From: Oceanobacillus piezotolerans | GTDB taxonomy: Bacteria > Bacillota > Bacilli > Bacillales > Amphibacillaceae | NCBI RefSeq assembly: GCF_003665065.1 | Contig: NZ_RCHR01000002.1 | Location: 248,001 to 312,000 of the forward strand | Reading direction: 5' to 3' | Length of the DNA: 64,000 bases | In this document: positions 63,557 through 64,000 of the stretch, piece after piece | Layout: every line of letters begins with the position of its first letter | Numbering within the stretch: the stretch's first letter is position 1 | Translations under genes and position numbers: made by a program | Notes under the pieces: generated by a model | Told to the model about the DNA's origin: nothing | What the model saw: the letters and a program-made list of their open reading frames with translations, nothing else | The model's database searches: none

Positions 63557-64000
63557 TTATATTAAGTTTAATAGAATGGTAACTGTTAATATACTAGTAA
63601 CGGTTGCTATAAACGTAATACTCGATACCAATTCCGGCTCTGTATCAAATTCTATTGCATACATGGTCGTTGTTGCCGCAGTAGGCATTGCTGAAACAAT
63701 CAATAATACTCCACCGATAAGTGGATCCACATTAAATAGATGAATAAAAGCAAAGGCAATTAATGGTGCACCAACCATTTTTAATAGAACAGATGATGTA
63801 ATCACTTGCCAATCCAGTTTAATGCCGGTAATGGAGCCAAGCTGCATGCCAAGCATTATCATCATGACAGGAATCGCTGCATTTCCAACCATGGATAGTG
63901 TGTCATGTACTGACGATGAAATAGTTATATCAAATGCCTGAAATAGAAAAGCAAGAATCATTGCATAGGTGGTCGGCATCTTCATCACATTTTTTAGTGC
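63557..64000 (-). CDS. AEC-family transporter, partial (N-terminus outside the window)
   Basis: C-terminal part of an auxin-efflux-carrier-type permease: about 147 codons, five hydrophobic helices, with NAAIPVMMIMLGMQLGSI and SAMPTAATTTMYAIEF typical of the Mem_trans family. The frame continues past the right edge (reads ALKNVMKMPTTYAMILAFLF), so the internal ATG at 63988 is not the start. Relatives export malate or other organic acids. Substrate unknown. Confidence 0.9.
   Translation of the reverse strand, partial: ALKNVMKMPTTYAMILAFLFQAFDITISSSVHDTLSMVGNAAIPVMMIMLGMQLGSITGIKLDWQVITSSVLLKMVGAPLIAFAFIHLFNVDPLIGGVLLIVSAMPTAATTTMYAIEFDTEPELVSSITFIATVTSILTVTILLNLI

Overview
This window looks like chromosomal DNA of a low-GC, flagellated, spore-forming Bacillaceae bacterium, perhaps from the Oceanobacillus/Virgibacillus group; the genus is a guess. 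The gene families are typical of that lineage: a CheA/CheW/CheX/CheV and HemAT chemotaxis set, YtaF, YyaL, YdaG, IolS, MdxEFG-type maltodextrin uptake, YesL and DUF3169 with an XRE partner. SD sequences are strong, and TTG or GTG starts are common. No rRNA, tRNA, phage, CRISPR array or intact insertion sequence was seen.

Layout. 1-7.3 kb holds a cut-off MFS transporter, a decayed potassium-channel fragment, cheW-cheA, cheX, a LuxR-type regulator behind a c-di-GMP-I riboswitch, and a methyl-accepting protein. 7.4-10.5 kb holds an IolS aldo-keto reductase, an AtoE-like fatty-acid transporter and a small coiled-coil protein. 10.7-12.1 kb is hemAT. 12.2-16.1 kb is an operon with a YheO/DauR-like regulator, a D-serine dehydratase-like PLP enzyme, RidA, a threonine-synthase-like PLP enzyme and a GNAT. 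16.2-17.1 kb is an xre-DUF3169 pair.

17.3-34.0 kb is a large carbohydrate region. One minus-strand block runs binding protein, two permeases, a MalR-like LacI regulator, ThuA, two Gfo/Idh/MocA oxidoreductases, a TIM-barrel epimerase, YesL and an alpha-glucosidase. A second block is mdxEFG-like and is divergent from a neopullulanase. Matching AAACGTTTGC-type operators link the two blocks. No ABC ATPase is present for either, so a shared MsmX-type ATPase is likely.

34-49 kb is mixed: acyl-ACP thioesterase, a VOC protein, a Sel1-repeat protein, an MFS exporter, a sucrose-phosphate synthase/phosphatase pair behind a near-perfect sigma-B promoter, cheV with a PAS methyl-accepting protein behind a perfect sigma-D promoter, DUF2188, a YdhR-like protein, two tandem UV-damage endonucleases with a decayed third copy nearby, YdaG and an MHS transporter. 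49.5-56 kb is an ABC importer operon with an alkaline-phosphatase-superfamily enzyme, a DeoR regulator and a PHP phosphoesterase. 56-64 kb holds YyaL, a ferredoxin, topoisomerase III, YtaF, a 56-residue membrane protein, an SDR with altered catalytic residues, and a cut-off AEC transporter.

The most distinctive feature is a modular non-coding repeat in three copies of 201, 290 and 300 bp. In every copy the same end lies exactly five bases from the poly-U tract of a neighbouring gene's Rho-independent terminator. Motility genes carry sigma-D-like promoters in several separate places, which suggests one scattered regulon.
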